Part shown: positions 51,158 through 59,163 of the stretch, in pieces | How the letters are laid out: every line of letters begins with the position of its first letter | How positions within the stretch are numbered: the first letter of the stretch is position 1 | NCBI RefSeq assembly: GCF_013177695.1 | Contig: NZ_WOEY01000028.1 | Coordinates: 1-64,000, forward strand | DNA from: Paraburkholderia solitsugae | GTDB lineage: Bacteria > Pseudomonadota > Gammaproteobacteria > Burkholderiales > Burkholderiaceae | DNA length: 64,000 nucleotides | Direction of reading: 5' to 3' | The notes under the pieces: model-generated | What the model was told of the DNA's origin: nothing | Database searches by the model: none | What the model saw: only the letters and a program-made list of their open reading frames with translations | Made by a program: the position numbers and the translations under genes

Positions 51158-51601
51158 ATGCAATTTGAACTCAACGGCCGATCTTTCTCCTTCGATGGAG
51201 AGTCGGACACGCCGCTGCTATGGGTGATCCGCGAGCATGCCAAGCTGACCGGCACGAAGTACGGCTGCGGGATCGGTGCATGCGGCGCGTGCACCGTGCA
51301 TCTGGAAGGCGAAGCGGTGCGCTCGTGCGTGATGCCGGTCTCGGCCGTGGCGGGCAAATCGATCCGCACGATCGAGGCTTTGTCGCCCGATGGTGCGCAT
51401 CCGGTGCAACGCGCATGGCTTGCGAAAGACGTGCCGCAATGCGGCTACTGTCAGTCCGGCATGGTGATGGCCGCTGCCGCGTTGCTCGTGCAACATCCCA
51501 AACCGACCGACGCGCAGATCGATCAGTCGATCACCAACCTGTGCCGCTGTGCGACCTATCAACGTATCCGCGAGGCTATCCATGTCGCAGCGGAACACTG
51601 A
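51158..51601 (+). CDS. iorA: (2Fe-2S) subunit of a molybdenum hydroxylase, isoquinoline 1-oxidoreductase alpha type
   Basis: A 147-residue electron-transfer subunit with two [2Fe-2S] clusters. The plant-type cluster motif is [20 protein letters not shown] with the fourth Cys in RSCVMP; the helical domain has [18 protein letters not shown] and [16 protein letters not shown]. Length and order match IorA-type small subunits. Start ATG 51158 ([17 protein letters not shown]) follows CGGGAG. It overlaps iorB by 20 bases. Electrons from the Mo site in IorB pass here and then to the cytochrome c encoded downstream. Confidence 0.93.
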   Translation: MQFELNGRSFSFDGESDTPLLWVIREHAKLTGTKYGCGIGACGACTVHLEGEAVRSCVMPVSAVAGKSIRTIEALSPDGAHPVQRAWLAKDVPQCGYCQSGMVMAAAALLVQHPKPTDAQIDQSITNLCRCATYQRIREAIHVAAEH

Positions 51602-53831
51602 CACAACGCGCGCGCATCGGGCGCAACGCGGTGCAGTTGCAGCTTCGTCGAGCCGCCGTGGGTTTTTGAAGCGTGGCCTCGCGATTGCAGGCAGCTTTGT
51701 CTTGCCGCTCAGCTTCAGCGAACTCGCACGGGCCGGCGACGGTGGCGCGCACAGCTACGAAATCAACGACTGGGTTCGGATCGACGCGAGCGGGCATACC
51801 GTGATCGGTCTGTCTCAAGCTGAAGTGGGACAGGGCGTGTACACCGGCTTGCCACAAGTACTCGCCGATGAAATGGACGCCGACTGGAAAAAAGTTTCCG
51901 TCGCCTTCGTGACCGGCCGCGACGCTTATCGCATCGACGCAGCCAATGAGATGCCGCAGCAATTCGTCGGCGCGTCGATGTCGGTGACGATGTTCTATGA
52001 ACGCTTGCGGATTGCCGGTGCGCAGGCGCGGGCCGCCTTCATCGAAGCGGGTGCGCGCCGTTTCAAGGTGCGCAGCACGCAATGCACGGCGGCCAATGGG
52101 CAGGTCGTGCATATCCCGAGTGGCCGCTCGTTGGGCTACGGCGAACTGGTGGCCGATGTCGCGAAGATTCCATTGCCCGCGCATCCCCGGCTCAAGCCCG
52201 AGTCGACGCATAAGCTGATTGGTCAGCCGCTGCACAAGCTCGATGCGCCCGCCAAAGTCAACGGTTCGGCGCAGTACGGGCTCGACGTGCAGGTGCCCGG
52301 CATGCTGGCGGGCGCTGTCAAAATGGCGCCGACGCTCGGCGGCAAGCCTCTACGCATAACCAATTCAGACGCAGTCCGAAAGATGCCGGGCGTGGTCGAC
52401 ACGGTGCTGGCAAGAGATGCACTGATCGTCGTCGCCGAGACGTATTGGCAAGCGAAGAAAGCGTGTGACGCAGCAGAGGTCGAATGGGACATGCCGGCCG
52501 GTGGCGCGTTGGATAGTGCGACGATCCTGAACGAACGCAAGGGCGCACTGCAATCCGATCACGCGGTGGTCGCCACACGCATTGGCGATCCGGACGCGCG
52601 GTTCGGCGCCGCGCAATCAGACGCGCAAGCAAACGCACGAACCATCGTCCAGGCCGACTATCACACGCCGTACATCGTCCACGCGACCATGGAGCCAGTC
52701 AACGCGACTGTCCATGTGCGCCACGACGAGATCGAAGTGTGGGGCCCGATTCAGGGCCAGGACAAAGTCCGCTGGACGATGGCCGCGATGTTCAAGCTGC
52801 CGGCCGACAAGGTCATCGTGAATACCACGTTTCTCGGCGGCAGTTTCGGCCGCAAATATGTGCCCGACTTTGTTGTGCATGCGGCGGTGGCCTCGAAATC
52901 GGTCAATCGTCCCGTCAAGGTGATCCGTTCGCGCGAAGATGACATTCAGCACGGTTTCTACCGGCCGTGCGCGTCGGCGCGCATGCGCGCGGTGCTCGGC
53001 AAGGACGGCATGCCCACTGCGCTGCACGCCCGCGTGGTGGGGCAGTCGCTCTATAAGTCGATCAAACCCGATTACTTCGAGAAAGCGGGCGGCTGGGACG
53101 AAACGATGCTCGACGGCATCTACGACCTTTGCTACGGCGTGCCCAATCTGCTGGTCGATTCGGTGAGCGTGCCGCAGCCGATTCCGGTTAGCTTCATGCG
53201 CAGCGTCGGCAGCACCTCGAGCGTGTTCTTTCTCGAAAGCTTCATCAACGAATTGGCCGACACCGCGGGGATCGATCCGTTGCGCTATCGACGCACCCTG
53301 CTGCGTCACGATCCGTTGAGCCTGGCTGTGCTTGACGCCGCCGCCGCCAAAGCAAACTGGTTCGGCAAGCTCGCGCCCGGGCTGCATCGTGGTGTCGCCT
53401 TCTGCCTTTATACCGGCCGCGGCGGCGCGTTTTCGACATACGTCGCGACGATCGTCGAACTGCGTATCGTGAGCAGGCGCGTGAAGGTCGAGCGGGTGGT
53501 GTGCGCCGTCGATTGCGGCCGGCCGATCAATCCGATGCTGATTCAGGAGGTGATCGAAGGCGGTATCGGCTTTGCGCTGACGAACACCTTCAAAAGCGAA
53601 ATCACCTTTGCAAAGGGCGCTGTGGTGCAGAGCAATTTCGCCGACTATCCGCTGCTCAATCTCTCCGAGATGCCCCGAGTGGAAACTGTGATCGTGCCGA
53701 GCGACCGCGTGCCGCAAGGCTGCGGCGAGGTGGCATTGCCGCCCGTTGCGCCGGCGGTTGCCGCGGCGCTCTTCCGTGCGACCGGACAACGACTGCGTTC
53801 AATGCCGCTACCGCAAAGCTTCGACGTTTGA
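51582..53831 (+). CDS. iorB: Molybdopterin-binding subunit, isoquinoline 1-oxidoreductase beta / aldehyde dehydrogenase type
   Basis: A 749-residue catalytic subunit of the xanthine oxidase family. The N-terminus carries a twin-arginine signal, [15 protein letters not shown], so the complex is exported folded to the periplasm. Cofactor segments: [100 protein letters not shown] and the catalytic Glu region [20 protein letters not shown]. Oxidises an N-heterocycle or an aldehyde; the real substrate cannot be told. Start ATG 51582 is the one that leaves the Tat motif near the N-terminus. Confidence 0.92.
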   Translation: MSQRNTDTTRAHRAQRGAVAASSSRRGFLKRGLAIAGSFVLPLSFSELARAGDGGAHSYEINDWVRIDASGHTVIGLSQAEVGQGVYTGLPQVLADEMDADWKKVSVAFVTGRDAYRIDAANEMPQQFVGASMSVTMFYERLRIAGAQARAAFIEAGARRFKVRSTQCTAANGQVVHIPSGRSLGYGELVADVAKIPLPAHPRLKPESTHKLIGQPLHKLDAPAKVNGSAQYGLDVQVPGMLAGAVKMAPTLGGKPLRITNSDAVRKMPGVVDTVLARDALIVVAETYWQAKKACDAAEVEWDMPAGGALDSATILNERKGALQSDHAVVATRIGDPDARFGAAQSDAQANARTIVQADYHTPYIVHATMEPVNATVHVRHDEIEVWGPIQGQDKVRWTMAAMFKLPADKVIVNTTFLGGSFGRKYVPDFVVHAAVASKSVNRPVKVIRSREDDIQHGFYRPCASARMRAVLGKDGMPTALHARVVGQSLYKSIKPDYFEKAGGWDETMLDGIYDLCYGVPNLLVDSVSVPQPIPVSFMRSVGSTSSVFFLESFINELADTAGIDPLRYRRTLLRHDPLSLAVLDAAAAKANWFGKLAPGLHRGVAFCLYTGRGGAFSTYVATIVELRIVSRRVKVERVVCAVDCGRPINPMLIQEVIEGGIGFALTNTFKSEITFAKGAVVQSNFADYPLLNLSEMPRVETVIVPSDRVPQGCGEVALPPVAPAVAAALFRATGQRLRSMPLPQSFDV

Positions 53832-53890
53832 TGCGTAGAGGCGGCGTGCGCTGCCGCCAACCCTTTTCCCCACTTGTTGAAGAAGACCTT

Positions 53891-54217
53891 ATGAAACGAA
53901 CCGCTTTGATCGTGGCGCTAGCGTGCATTGCTGCACAGGCACATGCGGATACCGACTTCACCCGCGCGCGGGCGATTGCCGGCGAACATGCGTGCCTGGG
54001 CTGTCATGCCGTGGACAAGAAGCTCGTCGGGCCCGCCTATCGCGACGTGGCCGCTCGCTACAGCGGCCAGAGCAACGCCGCGGCTCTGCTCGTCAAACAT
54101 GTGCAGCAGGGCAGCGCCGGCGTGTGGGGCAACGTACCCATGCCGCCGAACCGGATCGATGCTGTCGATGCGCGTCTCGTTGTCAATTGGGTGCTCGCAG
54201 GCGCACCGGATCACTGA
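53891..54217 (+). CDS. Periplasmic c-type cytochrome (class I, c551/c552-like)
   Basis: A 108-residue secreted protein: signal MKRTALIVALACIAAQAHA, heme-binding CLGCH in AGEHACLGCHAVDKKLVGPA, a distal Met in GVWGNVPMPPNRIDAVD, and the C-terminal helix DARLVVNWVLAGAPDH. It follows iorB by 59 bases and is the likely electron acceptor of the IorAB complex, passing electrons to the respiratory chain. This replaces the membrane-bound multiheme cytochrome used by related aldehyde dehydrogenases. Confidence 0.92.
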   Translation: MKRTALIVALACIAAQAHADTDFTRARAIAGEHACLGCHAVDKKLVGPAYRDVAARYSGQSNAAALLVKHVQQGSAGVWGNVPMPPNRIDAVDARLVVNWVLAGAPDH

Positions 54218-54372
54218 CGTATCCACGAAACGTCCGCGAGCAGTCGGGCGTTTCCAGCTTCGCTTTTTCGCTCACCGGAACGCCGGCCGCCGGATCGCCG
54301 GACCGTCGGGTTCAATAGAGCTGCATAAGCAGCCTAAATGATTCGGATAACTAATTTAAAAATGGTTTGGAA

Positions 54373-55446
54373 ATGAAAAAATATCTTGCGGCAGCGTGTC
54401 TCGCCGGCGTCGCCGGCATAGTCCACGCACAAAGCAGCGTGACGCTGTACGGGATCGTCGATACGGGAGTGCAGTACTACAACCACGCGGCGGCCGGAGG
54501 CTCGGTCGTAGGCATGCCCGCCCTGACCGGCGAAGTGCCGTCGCGCTTTGGCTTGCGCGGCGCCGAAGACCTCGGCGGCGGCACGCAGGCATTCTTCCAG
54601 TTGGAAAGCGGCTTTGCGACCGATACGGGCGCGTTGAATTACGGCGGCCGCCTGTTCGGCCGCGCGGCGAATGTTGGGATCAGCAGCCAGTACGGAACGC
54701 TCACGCTCGGCCGCCAGATCAACATGTCGTACTACGCGCTGTTGCAGGCCGACGTCATTGGCCCGTCGATTCATTCGATGGCGAGCTTCGATACTTATCT
54801 GCCGAATGCGCGTAGCGACAATGCAATCGGCTACCTTGGCAAGTTCGGTGGCCTGACGGTGGGCGGCACGTACAGCTTCGGCCGCGATGCGGCTGGACCG
54901 GCCGGCCCGTCGGCCACTGATTGCGCGGGGCAGGTCGCCGGCAACATCCTCGCGTGCCGGCAATATACGGCGCTCGTCGCCTACGATTCGGCGCACTTCG
55001 GCGCGGCGACATCGTATGACGTGATGCGTGGCGGCACCGGAGCGTCCGCGCCATTGACGAACAGCGCGTACACCGACACGCGGACGATCGTCGATGCTTA
55101 CGTCAAATACGGCGACGCGAAACTCGGCGGCGGATGGGAGCGGCGCAATACCGCGGCGGCAGTTCATTCTCAGACCGATCTGTTTTTTGTGGGCGTGAAC
55201 TACTTCGCGCTGACATCGCTTTCACTCGACACACAAATGGTGCGATATAACGTCAGAAGCGTATCCGACTCGACGCTGCTGATCGCGCGCGCCACCTACT
55301 TCCTGTCGAAGCGCACCTCGGTGTACTCGTCGGTTGGATATATGTTGAATAGCCAGAAGGCTGCCGCGCCGGTGGCCGCGGCGGGGACCGTGCAAACCGG
55401 CGCCGATCAGCTCGGCGTGATGGTCGGTATCCAGCAGCGCTTCTAG
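54373..55446 (+). CDS. Gram-negative porin (OmpC/Omp32-like)
   Basis: A 357-residue outer-membrane protein. Signal MKKYLAAACLAGVAGIVHA, then QSSVTLYGIVDTGVQYYNHA, FGLRGAEDLGGGTQAFFQLE, RAANVGISSQYGTLTLGRQI and a C-terminal strand DQLGVMVGIQQRF ending in Phe. One pair of cysteines (SATDCAGQVAGNILACRQY) lies in a predicted extracellular loop. Start ATG 54373; the frame is open two codons further to a TTG. It lies between the iorAB-cytochrome genes and an AraC regulator on the same strand, so it may bring the substrate of that oxidoreductase into the periplasm (inference). Confidence 0.94.
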   Translation: MKKYLAAACLAGVAGIVHAQSSVTLYGIVDTGVQYYNHAAAGGSVVGMPALTGEVPSRFGLRGAEDLGGGTQAFFQLESGFATDTGALNYGGRLFGRAANVGISSQYGTLTLGRQINMSYYALLQADVIGPSIHSMASFDTYLPNARSDNAIGYLGKFGGLTVGGTYSFGRDAAGPAGPSATDCAGQVAGNILACRQYTALVAYDSAHFGAATSYDVMRGGTGASAPLTNSAYTDTRTIVDAYVKYGDAKLGGGWERRNTAAAVHSQTDLFFVGVNYFALTSLSLDTQMVRYNVRSVSDSTLLIARATYFLSKRTSVYSSVGYMLNSQKAAAPVAAAGTVQTGADQLGVMVGIQQRF

Positions 55447-55513
55447 CATGATGCGAATGGCCGGTTGCGTTTCGCAAGAGGATGACGCTGCGCACGCGAG
55501 GGAGGGGCGAACC

Positions 55514-56476
55514 ATGGATCTGCTGAGCGATGTGCTATCCGACTTGCGGGCCGACACGGTCGTCACGGGGCGGTTTTCGCTGGCCGCACCATGGGCCTTC
55601 AACAAGCCCGCGGTCGCCGGCGCGCCGTTTCGGACCTGCTCGGGCAATCCGTTCTATATCGTCGTCAAGGGCATGCAGCCGGTGCGGGTCGAACCCGGCG
55701 ACTTCGTACTGTTGCCGCACGGTCATGAGCATGTGATGTGCTCCGCGCTCGACGAAGTGCCAGTCCCGTTCGACGAGTTGATGGCGAGCCACGGCATCCA
55801 GCCGCGCTTCGACACGCCGCTGGCGTTTTCGGCGGGCGGGCAGGGCGCGGTGAGCGAGCTCTACACCGGCATCGTGGTGTTCCGCGAACCGATGCGCAAT
55901 CCGTTTCTCGGCGTGCTGCCGCCGCTGATTCACATTCGCGCCGGCGACGCCGCGATTGCGCCGTGGCTTGCCACGACGCTGACCAGCTTCATTCAGGAGT
56001 CGATGGCGGCACAGCCCGGCTGGGCAATGGCCGCTGCGCGCCTCGCCGACGTGCTGTTCGTCCATTTGTTGCGGGCGCACCTATCGGCCAGCACGGGTGG
56101 GCACACCGGCTGGCTGCGCGGGATGGCCGATCCACAGATCGGCCAGGCGATGGCGCTGATTCATCGCACGCCCGCGAAAGAGTGGACCGTCGCGACCCTG
56201 GCTGCTGCGGCGGGCATGTCGCGCTCGGGCTTCAGTGTGCGGTTTGTGGAGCTGGTCGGCGAAACGCCGATCGCGCATTTGACCGCATACCGGATGTATC
56301 TCGCGGCAGGCGAGTTGATGCGCGGAAGCCGCTTGATCGAGGTGGCTGAGAGCGTGGGTTATGCGTCGGAGAAGGCATTCGCGCGCGCCTTTCGCCGCTG
56401 GGCCGGGATGCCGCCGAAAGCGTATGTGAAATCCGCGCCCGATCCACTTGATCTGGAGCGTCGTGGTGCTCGATGA
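55514..56476 (+). CDS. AraC-family transcriptional regulator with N-terminal cupin (cupin_6)
   Basis: A 320-residue regulator. The N-terminal cupin_6 domain contains RFSLAAPWAFNKPAVAGAPF, CSGNPFYIVVKGMQPVRVEP and FVLLPHGHEHVMCSALDEVP. The C-terminal pair of helix-turn-helix motifs is EWTVATLAAAAGMSRSGFSV and LIEVAESVGYASEKAFARAF, ending with the AraC signature RRWAGMPPKAYV. Start ATG 55514 is supported by GGAGGGG. It ends the same-strand block iorA-iorB-cytochrome-porin and is the best candidate for its regulator, although members of this family often control a distant promoter. Confidence 0.9.
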   Translation: MDLLSDVLSDLRADTVVTGRFSLAAPWAFNKPAVAGAPFRTCSGNPFYIVVKGMQPVRVEPGDFVLLPHGHEHVMCSALDEVPVPFDELMASHGIQPRFDTPLAFSAGGQGAVSELYTGIVVFREPMRNPFLGVLPPLIHIRAGDAAIAPWLATTLTSFIQESMAAQPGWAMAAARLADVLFVHLLRAHLSASTGGHTGWLRGMADPQIGQAMALIHRTPAKEWTVATLAAAAGMSRSGFSVRFVELVGETPIAHLTAYRMYLAAGELMRGSRLIEVAESVGYASEKAFARAFRRWAGMPPKAYVKSAPDPLDLERRGAR

Positions 56477-57281
56477 CGTGAGGGTGGGCATTTCTTCCGG
56501 TCTTTCAGGGGATGACGACGCGTTGAGGCCAGCGGGTTCTCCGAACCTCGTGCCGGCACTGGTGCGGGGGCTTCGGCTAATGCAGGCGTTTTCAACCGCC
56601 CGGCCGAAGCTGCAGATGAGCGAGTTGGTGGCGTATGTGGATGCGCCGCGCAGTACGGTTGCGAGATTGGTGCGGAGTCTGGTTGCGCTGGGTTTTTTGG
56701 TGGCGGACGACGCAGGGCGATTTGGTCCGGGGCCTGCTGTTCTGGGTATCGGCGCGAGCTATCTGGCGGGTGCGGAGGCGGTGCAGATTGCTTCTGCGAT
56801 TATTCAGGAACTGGCGAATCAAACGCTGGCCGCAGCGCAATTGCTTGCTATCGATGGCGCTGAGGTTGTCGTGCTGGCTCAAGCGTTGCCCGCCTCAGTG
56901 CGCGGCACGTGGGCGGTGACACGCGTAGGAGCGCGAGTTGCAATTGACGGAACGGGGTTTCGCGTTTGGTTATCAGGCTTGGCGGATGGCGGCTCCGCGG
57001 GTGGGCAATGCGCTGCTGTTGCGGACGATGATGAATGGACACCCGGCGGCACGGTTGCCGGTGGCCGACGTTCGGATGATGCCGCAGCGCTTCCGCTGAT
57101 GGCCACGCCGATTCTACGTAGCGGACGGATTGTGTATGCACTGTCTGTTGGCGTGCAGGAGGGCGTGGATGCCGTGTCGATGGTCCAGCGGGCGGCGCTT
57201 GGGGTTACATGTGCAGCGGAGCGGTTTGCGCGGGCGCTGAATCAAGGCAATTTGTGTGGATCGCCACCCATTGCGCGATAA
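56466..57281 (+). CDS. IclR-family transcriptional regulator with a shortened effector domain
   Basis: About 271 residues. The N-terminal winged helix has SPNLVPALVRGLRLMQAFST, LQMSELVAYVDAPRSTVARL and VRSLVALGFLVADDAGRFGP. The effector domain begins PAVLGIGASYLAGAEAVQIA and ends PLMATPILRSGRIVYALSVG, but the middle between VGARVAIDGTGFRVWLSG and that point is only about 55 residues and glycine-rich (GLADGGSAGGQCAAVADDDE), shorter than usual, so the ligand pocket may be damaged. The start is a GTG; 56466 has GGAG seven bases upstream and overlaps the AraC gene by 11 bases. Effector unknown. Confidence 0.78.
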   Translation: MLDDVRVGISSGLSGDDDALRPAGSPNLVPALVRGLRLMQAFSTARPKLQMSELVAYVDAPRSTVARLVRSLVALGFLVADDAGRFGPGPAVLGIGASYLAGAEAVQIASAIIQELANQTLAAAQLLAIDGAEVVVLAQALPASVRGTWAVTRVGARVAIDGTGFRVWLSGLADGGSAGGQCAAVADDDEWTPGGTVAGGRRSDDAAALPLMATPILRSGRIVYALSVGVQEGVDAVSMVQRAALGVTCAAERFARALNQGNLCGSPPIAR

Positions 57282-57451
57282 AGGTCGCGCACAAACTCCT
57301 CGCTGACGGTGTCCCATGCAGGCGAGCCATAGAGAACGTCTTCGGGATTCTTCTTGCCCTGTGCGTGACGCAGGGTGCGCACGGTCAATTCGAGGGCCAT
57401 TGCTTCTTCATATAGAGGGTGGCCGGGGCGGAGGCAGTCGTCGTTGTCCAT
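57242..57451 (-). CDS. Small conserved-looking hypothetical protein
   Basis: A 69-residue protein: MDNDDCLRPGHPLYEEAMAL, ELTVRTLRHAQGKKNPEDVL, YGSPAWDTVSEEFVRDLYRA. Well-formed codons and a balanced composition suggest it is real; I do not recognise a domain. Its 3' end overlaps the IclR gene by 40 bases on the opposite strand. A perfect inverted repeat (57457-57478) stands directly upstream of the start. It is downstream of tRNA-Arg and its terminator on the same strand. Confidence 0.6.
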   Translation of the reverse strand: MDNDDCLRPGHPLYEEAMALELTVRTLRHAQGKKNPEDVLYGSPAWDTVSEEFVRDLYRAMGGDPHKLP

Positions 57452-57456
57452 GCCTG

Positions 57457-57478
57457 ATTTTCGGCAAGCACCGAAAAT
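57457..57478. repeat. Perfect inverted repeat upstream of the 69-residue hypothetical gene
   Basis: ATTTTCGG (57457-57464) and CCGAAAAT (57471-57478) with a 6-base loop, five bases from the ATG at 57451. It may be an operator or an mRNA hairpin covering the ribosome-binding region. Confidence 0.5.
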
Positions 57479-57629
57479 ACTTTAGTGGCGCCCGCGTAAG
57501 TCGCAACAGCATGGAAAGCCGAACTGCACGGGTCGTCCGGAAGGACGTTCGGCATGCAGACGCCTTCTCGTAAACCGTCTGCGCATACGAATAGATCAGT
57601 GCGTTTCGCAACCGTGGGCAGTGACGGCA

Positions 57630-57666
57630 ACAAAAAAGCCCCGCAGCGCAAGGCTATGCGGGGCTT
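57630..57666 (-). terminator. Terminator of the tRNA-Arg transcript
   Basis: AAGCCCCGCA (57636-57645) pairs perfectly with TGCGGGGCTT (57657-57666), and on the minus strand a run of TTTTTTG follows. It is 35 bases past the tRNA 3' end. Confidence 0.9.
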
Positions 57667-57700
57667 CTTAGGCAAACTTGGGTGACGCTGGGACGCTGAT

Positions 57701-57775
57701 TGGTCCCCCCGACAGGAATCGAACCTGTATCTAGCGCTTAGGAGGCACTTGTTCTATCCATTGAACTACGGGGAG
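57701..57775 (-). tRNA. tRNA-Arg (anticodon CCT)
   Basis: The minus strand reads an acceptor stem CTCCCCG pairing with CGGGGGG, D-arm GTTCAATGGATAGAAC, an anticodon stem AGTGC/GCGCT around the loop CTCCTAA (anticodon CCT, decoding AGG), the T-arm ACAGG-TTCGATT-CCTGT, discriminator A and an encoded CCA end. All arms can be folded. AGG is a rare codon in this GC-rich genome. tRNA-Arg 3' ends are common integration sites, but no integrase is near. Confidence 0.95.
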
Positions 57776-57915
57776 AGGACCGAACTAAAATAATCGCTGC
57801 AATCCCGCCGACTCACAACCCCTAGCAGGATCCGGCGAGTCCAAATTCGCCAGCGAGCGCAGAGTATATCAAACACGCTCAGCCGCGAGGAGGGCGGCAA
57901 AGCCCGTCCCACAAA

Positions 57916-57949
57916 GCAAACGGCCCAGCGGGCATCACCCACTGGGCCG
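57916..57949 (-). terminator. Weak terminator-like hairpin behind the rubredoxin gene
   Basis: CGGCCCAG (57921-57928) pairs with CTGGGCCG (57942-57949); on the minus strand only TTTG follows. It probably ends the rubredoxin transcript. Confidence 0.45.
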
Positions 57950-58006
57950 CGCGAACCGGCCGGTGCACCACATCAAGCAGCGCACCCCCGGTTCAATCGA
58001 GCTAAC

Positions 58007-58198
58007 TCAGAATTCCACCACCGCAAACTCCGCCTTGCCTACATCGCACAGCGGGCAGCGCCAGTCGTCCGGAATCGCGGCGAAGCGCGTGCCCGGGGCG
58101 ATACCTTCTTCGGGAAGGCCTTCTTCTTCGTTGTAGATCCAGCCGCAAATCAGGCAGACCCAGCTCTTATATTCAGTCACTTCAATTACTTCGCTCAC
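58007..58198 (-). CDS. Rubredoxin
   Basis: A 63-residue iron protein with one Fe(Cys)4 site: WVCLICGWIYNEEEGLPEEG and the second pair in DDWRCPLCDVGKAEFAVVEF, with the conserved aromatic residues around them. It carries one electron in the cytoplasm, for instance to alkane or other hydroxylases or in oxidative defence. No rubredoxin reductase or hydroxylase gene is adjacent, so the partner is elsewhere. The gene reads on the minus strand toward the tRNA. Confidence 0.95.
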   Translation of the reverse strand: MSEVIEVTEYKSWVCLICGWIYNEEEGLPEEGIAPGTRFAAIPDDWRCPLCDVGKAEFAVVEF

Positions 58199-58525
58199 GA
58201 CGTACTCTTCTTTGGTTCAGTGCATTGATCCGCCCAGTCTGCCCCTTTTTTGGGCACGGCGGCGACCCGCAATATTACCGGAATTTGACAAACGGACCGC
58301 TAATTACCCATGCGGCATCGCCGCAAAGTGCCTGAGACGTGTCCGGGCCCGCGTGCCGGACCCCGTCATACACGGCGTGTATGCTTTGATCCGCAGCTCG
58401 TTCTTTGGACAGGCGCGCCGGGCGCCCGGCATACGTTGCGACGATCGGCCTCAGGCAACCGGAGCCGCAATCGACGCCCGTATGACCCGCGCATGACTCT
58501 CGTTTCCCAAAAAAGGAGAAAAACA

Positions 58526-58927
58526 ATGTTTAAAAATAAATGGTTGGCCGGTACGGTACTGGCCGGGTTGCTCGCCGTATCGGGCGCAGCGCAGGCCGCT
58601 AGTGTGTCTTTCGTGCAGCCGGCGGACGGCGCAACCGTCACCAATCCAGTGCACGTGGTGTTCGGCGTCGAAGGAATGACGATCGCGCCGGCCGGCACGA
58701 TGACTGAAGGCACGGGCCATCATCATCTGCTGATCGACGGCAAGCCGCTTCCCAAGGGCGAAGTGATTCCCGCCAACGACAAATCGCTCCACTTCGGCAA
58801 AGGCCAGACCGAAACCGACCTGACGCTGCCGCCGGGCGACCATACGCTGACGCTGCAATTCGGCGACGGCGCGCATCGTTCGTATGGCCCTGAAATGAGC
58901 AAAACCATCACGGTGCATGTGAAGTAA
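58526..58927 (+). CDS. DUF4399 domain periplasmic protein
   Basis: A 133-residue secreted protein: signal MFKNKWLAGTVLAGLLAVSG to AQAA, then VSFVQPADGATVTNPVHVVF, the histidine cluster GTMTEGTGHHHLLIDGKPLP, LHFGKGQTETDLTLPPGDHT and GDGAHRSYGPEMSKTITVHV. The fold is immunoglobulin-like by sequence pattern; the HHH triplet may bind a metal such as copper (inference). Start ATG 58526 is behind an excellent AAAGGAG. Function of the family is unknown. It stands alone between rubredoxin and uup. Confidence 0.9.
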   Translation: MFKNKWLAGTVLAGLLAVSGAAQAASVSFVQPADGATVTNPVHVVFGVEGMTIAPAGTMTEGTGHHHLLIDGKPLPKGEVIPANDKSLHFGKGQTETDLTLPPGDHTLTLQFGDGAHRSYGPEMSKTITVHVK

Positions 58928-59163
58928 CGTGACGGTTGAGGCGGCTGGGCGTGCGCGAGCGCCGTCCGGCCGCGTTTTCGTTTTGTATCCTGGCTTGCGC
59001 AGGGCTTGAACCCAGTCGGATCCGGTCTGCGTCGGACTTGCGTACGGTTCATCCCCATTTTTCAAGCTGGCCATTCGGCCTATCTCTTCCGGCATACAGG
59101 CACCCGCCCGCGCGCCCGGTACAATGAGCAGTTCCGACTCATCGCTGTCTTCTCCAATTCTCC

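Noticed and set aside
57242..57775. Genomic island inserted at tRNA-Arg
   Set aside because: No integrase, no direct repeat of the tRNA 3' end and no composition change were seen in the flanking sequence.
58427..58440. GGCAT-ACG-TTGC upstream of the DUF4399 gene, sigma-54-like
   Set aside because: The GG to GC distance is 10 instead of 12 bases; sigma-54 spacing is strict.
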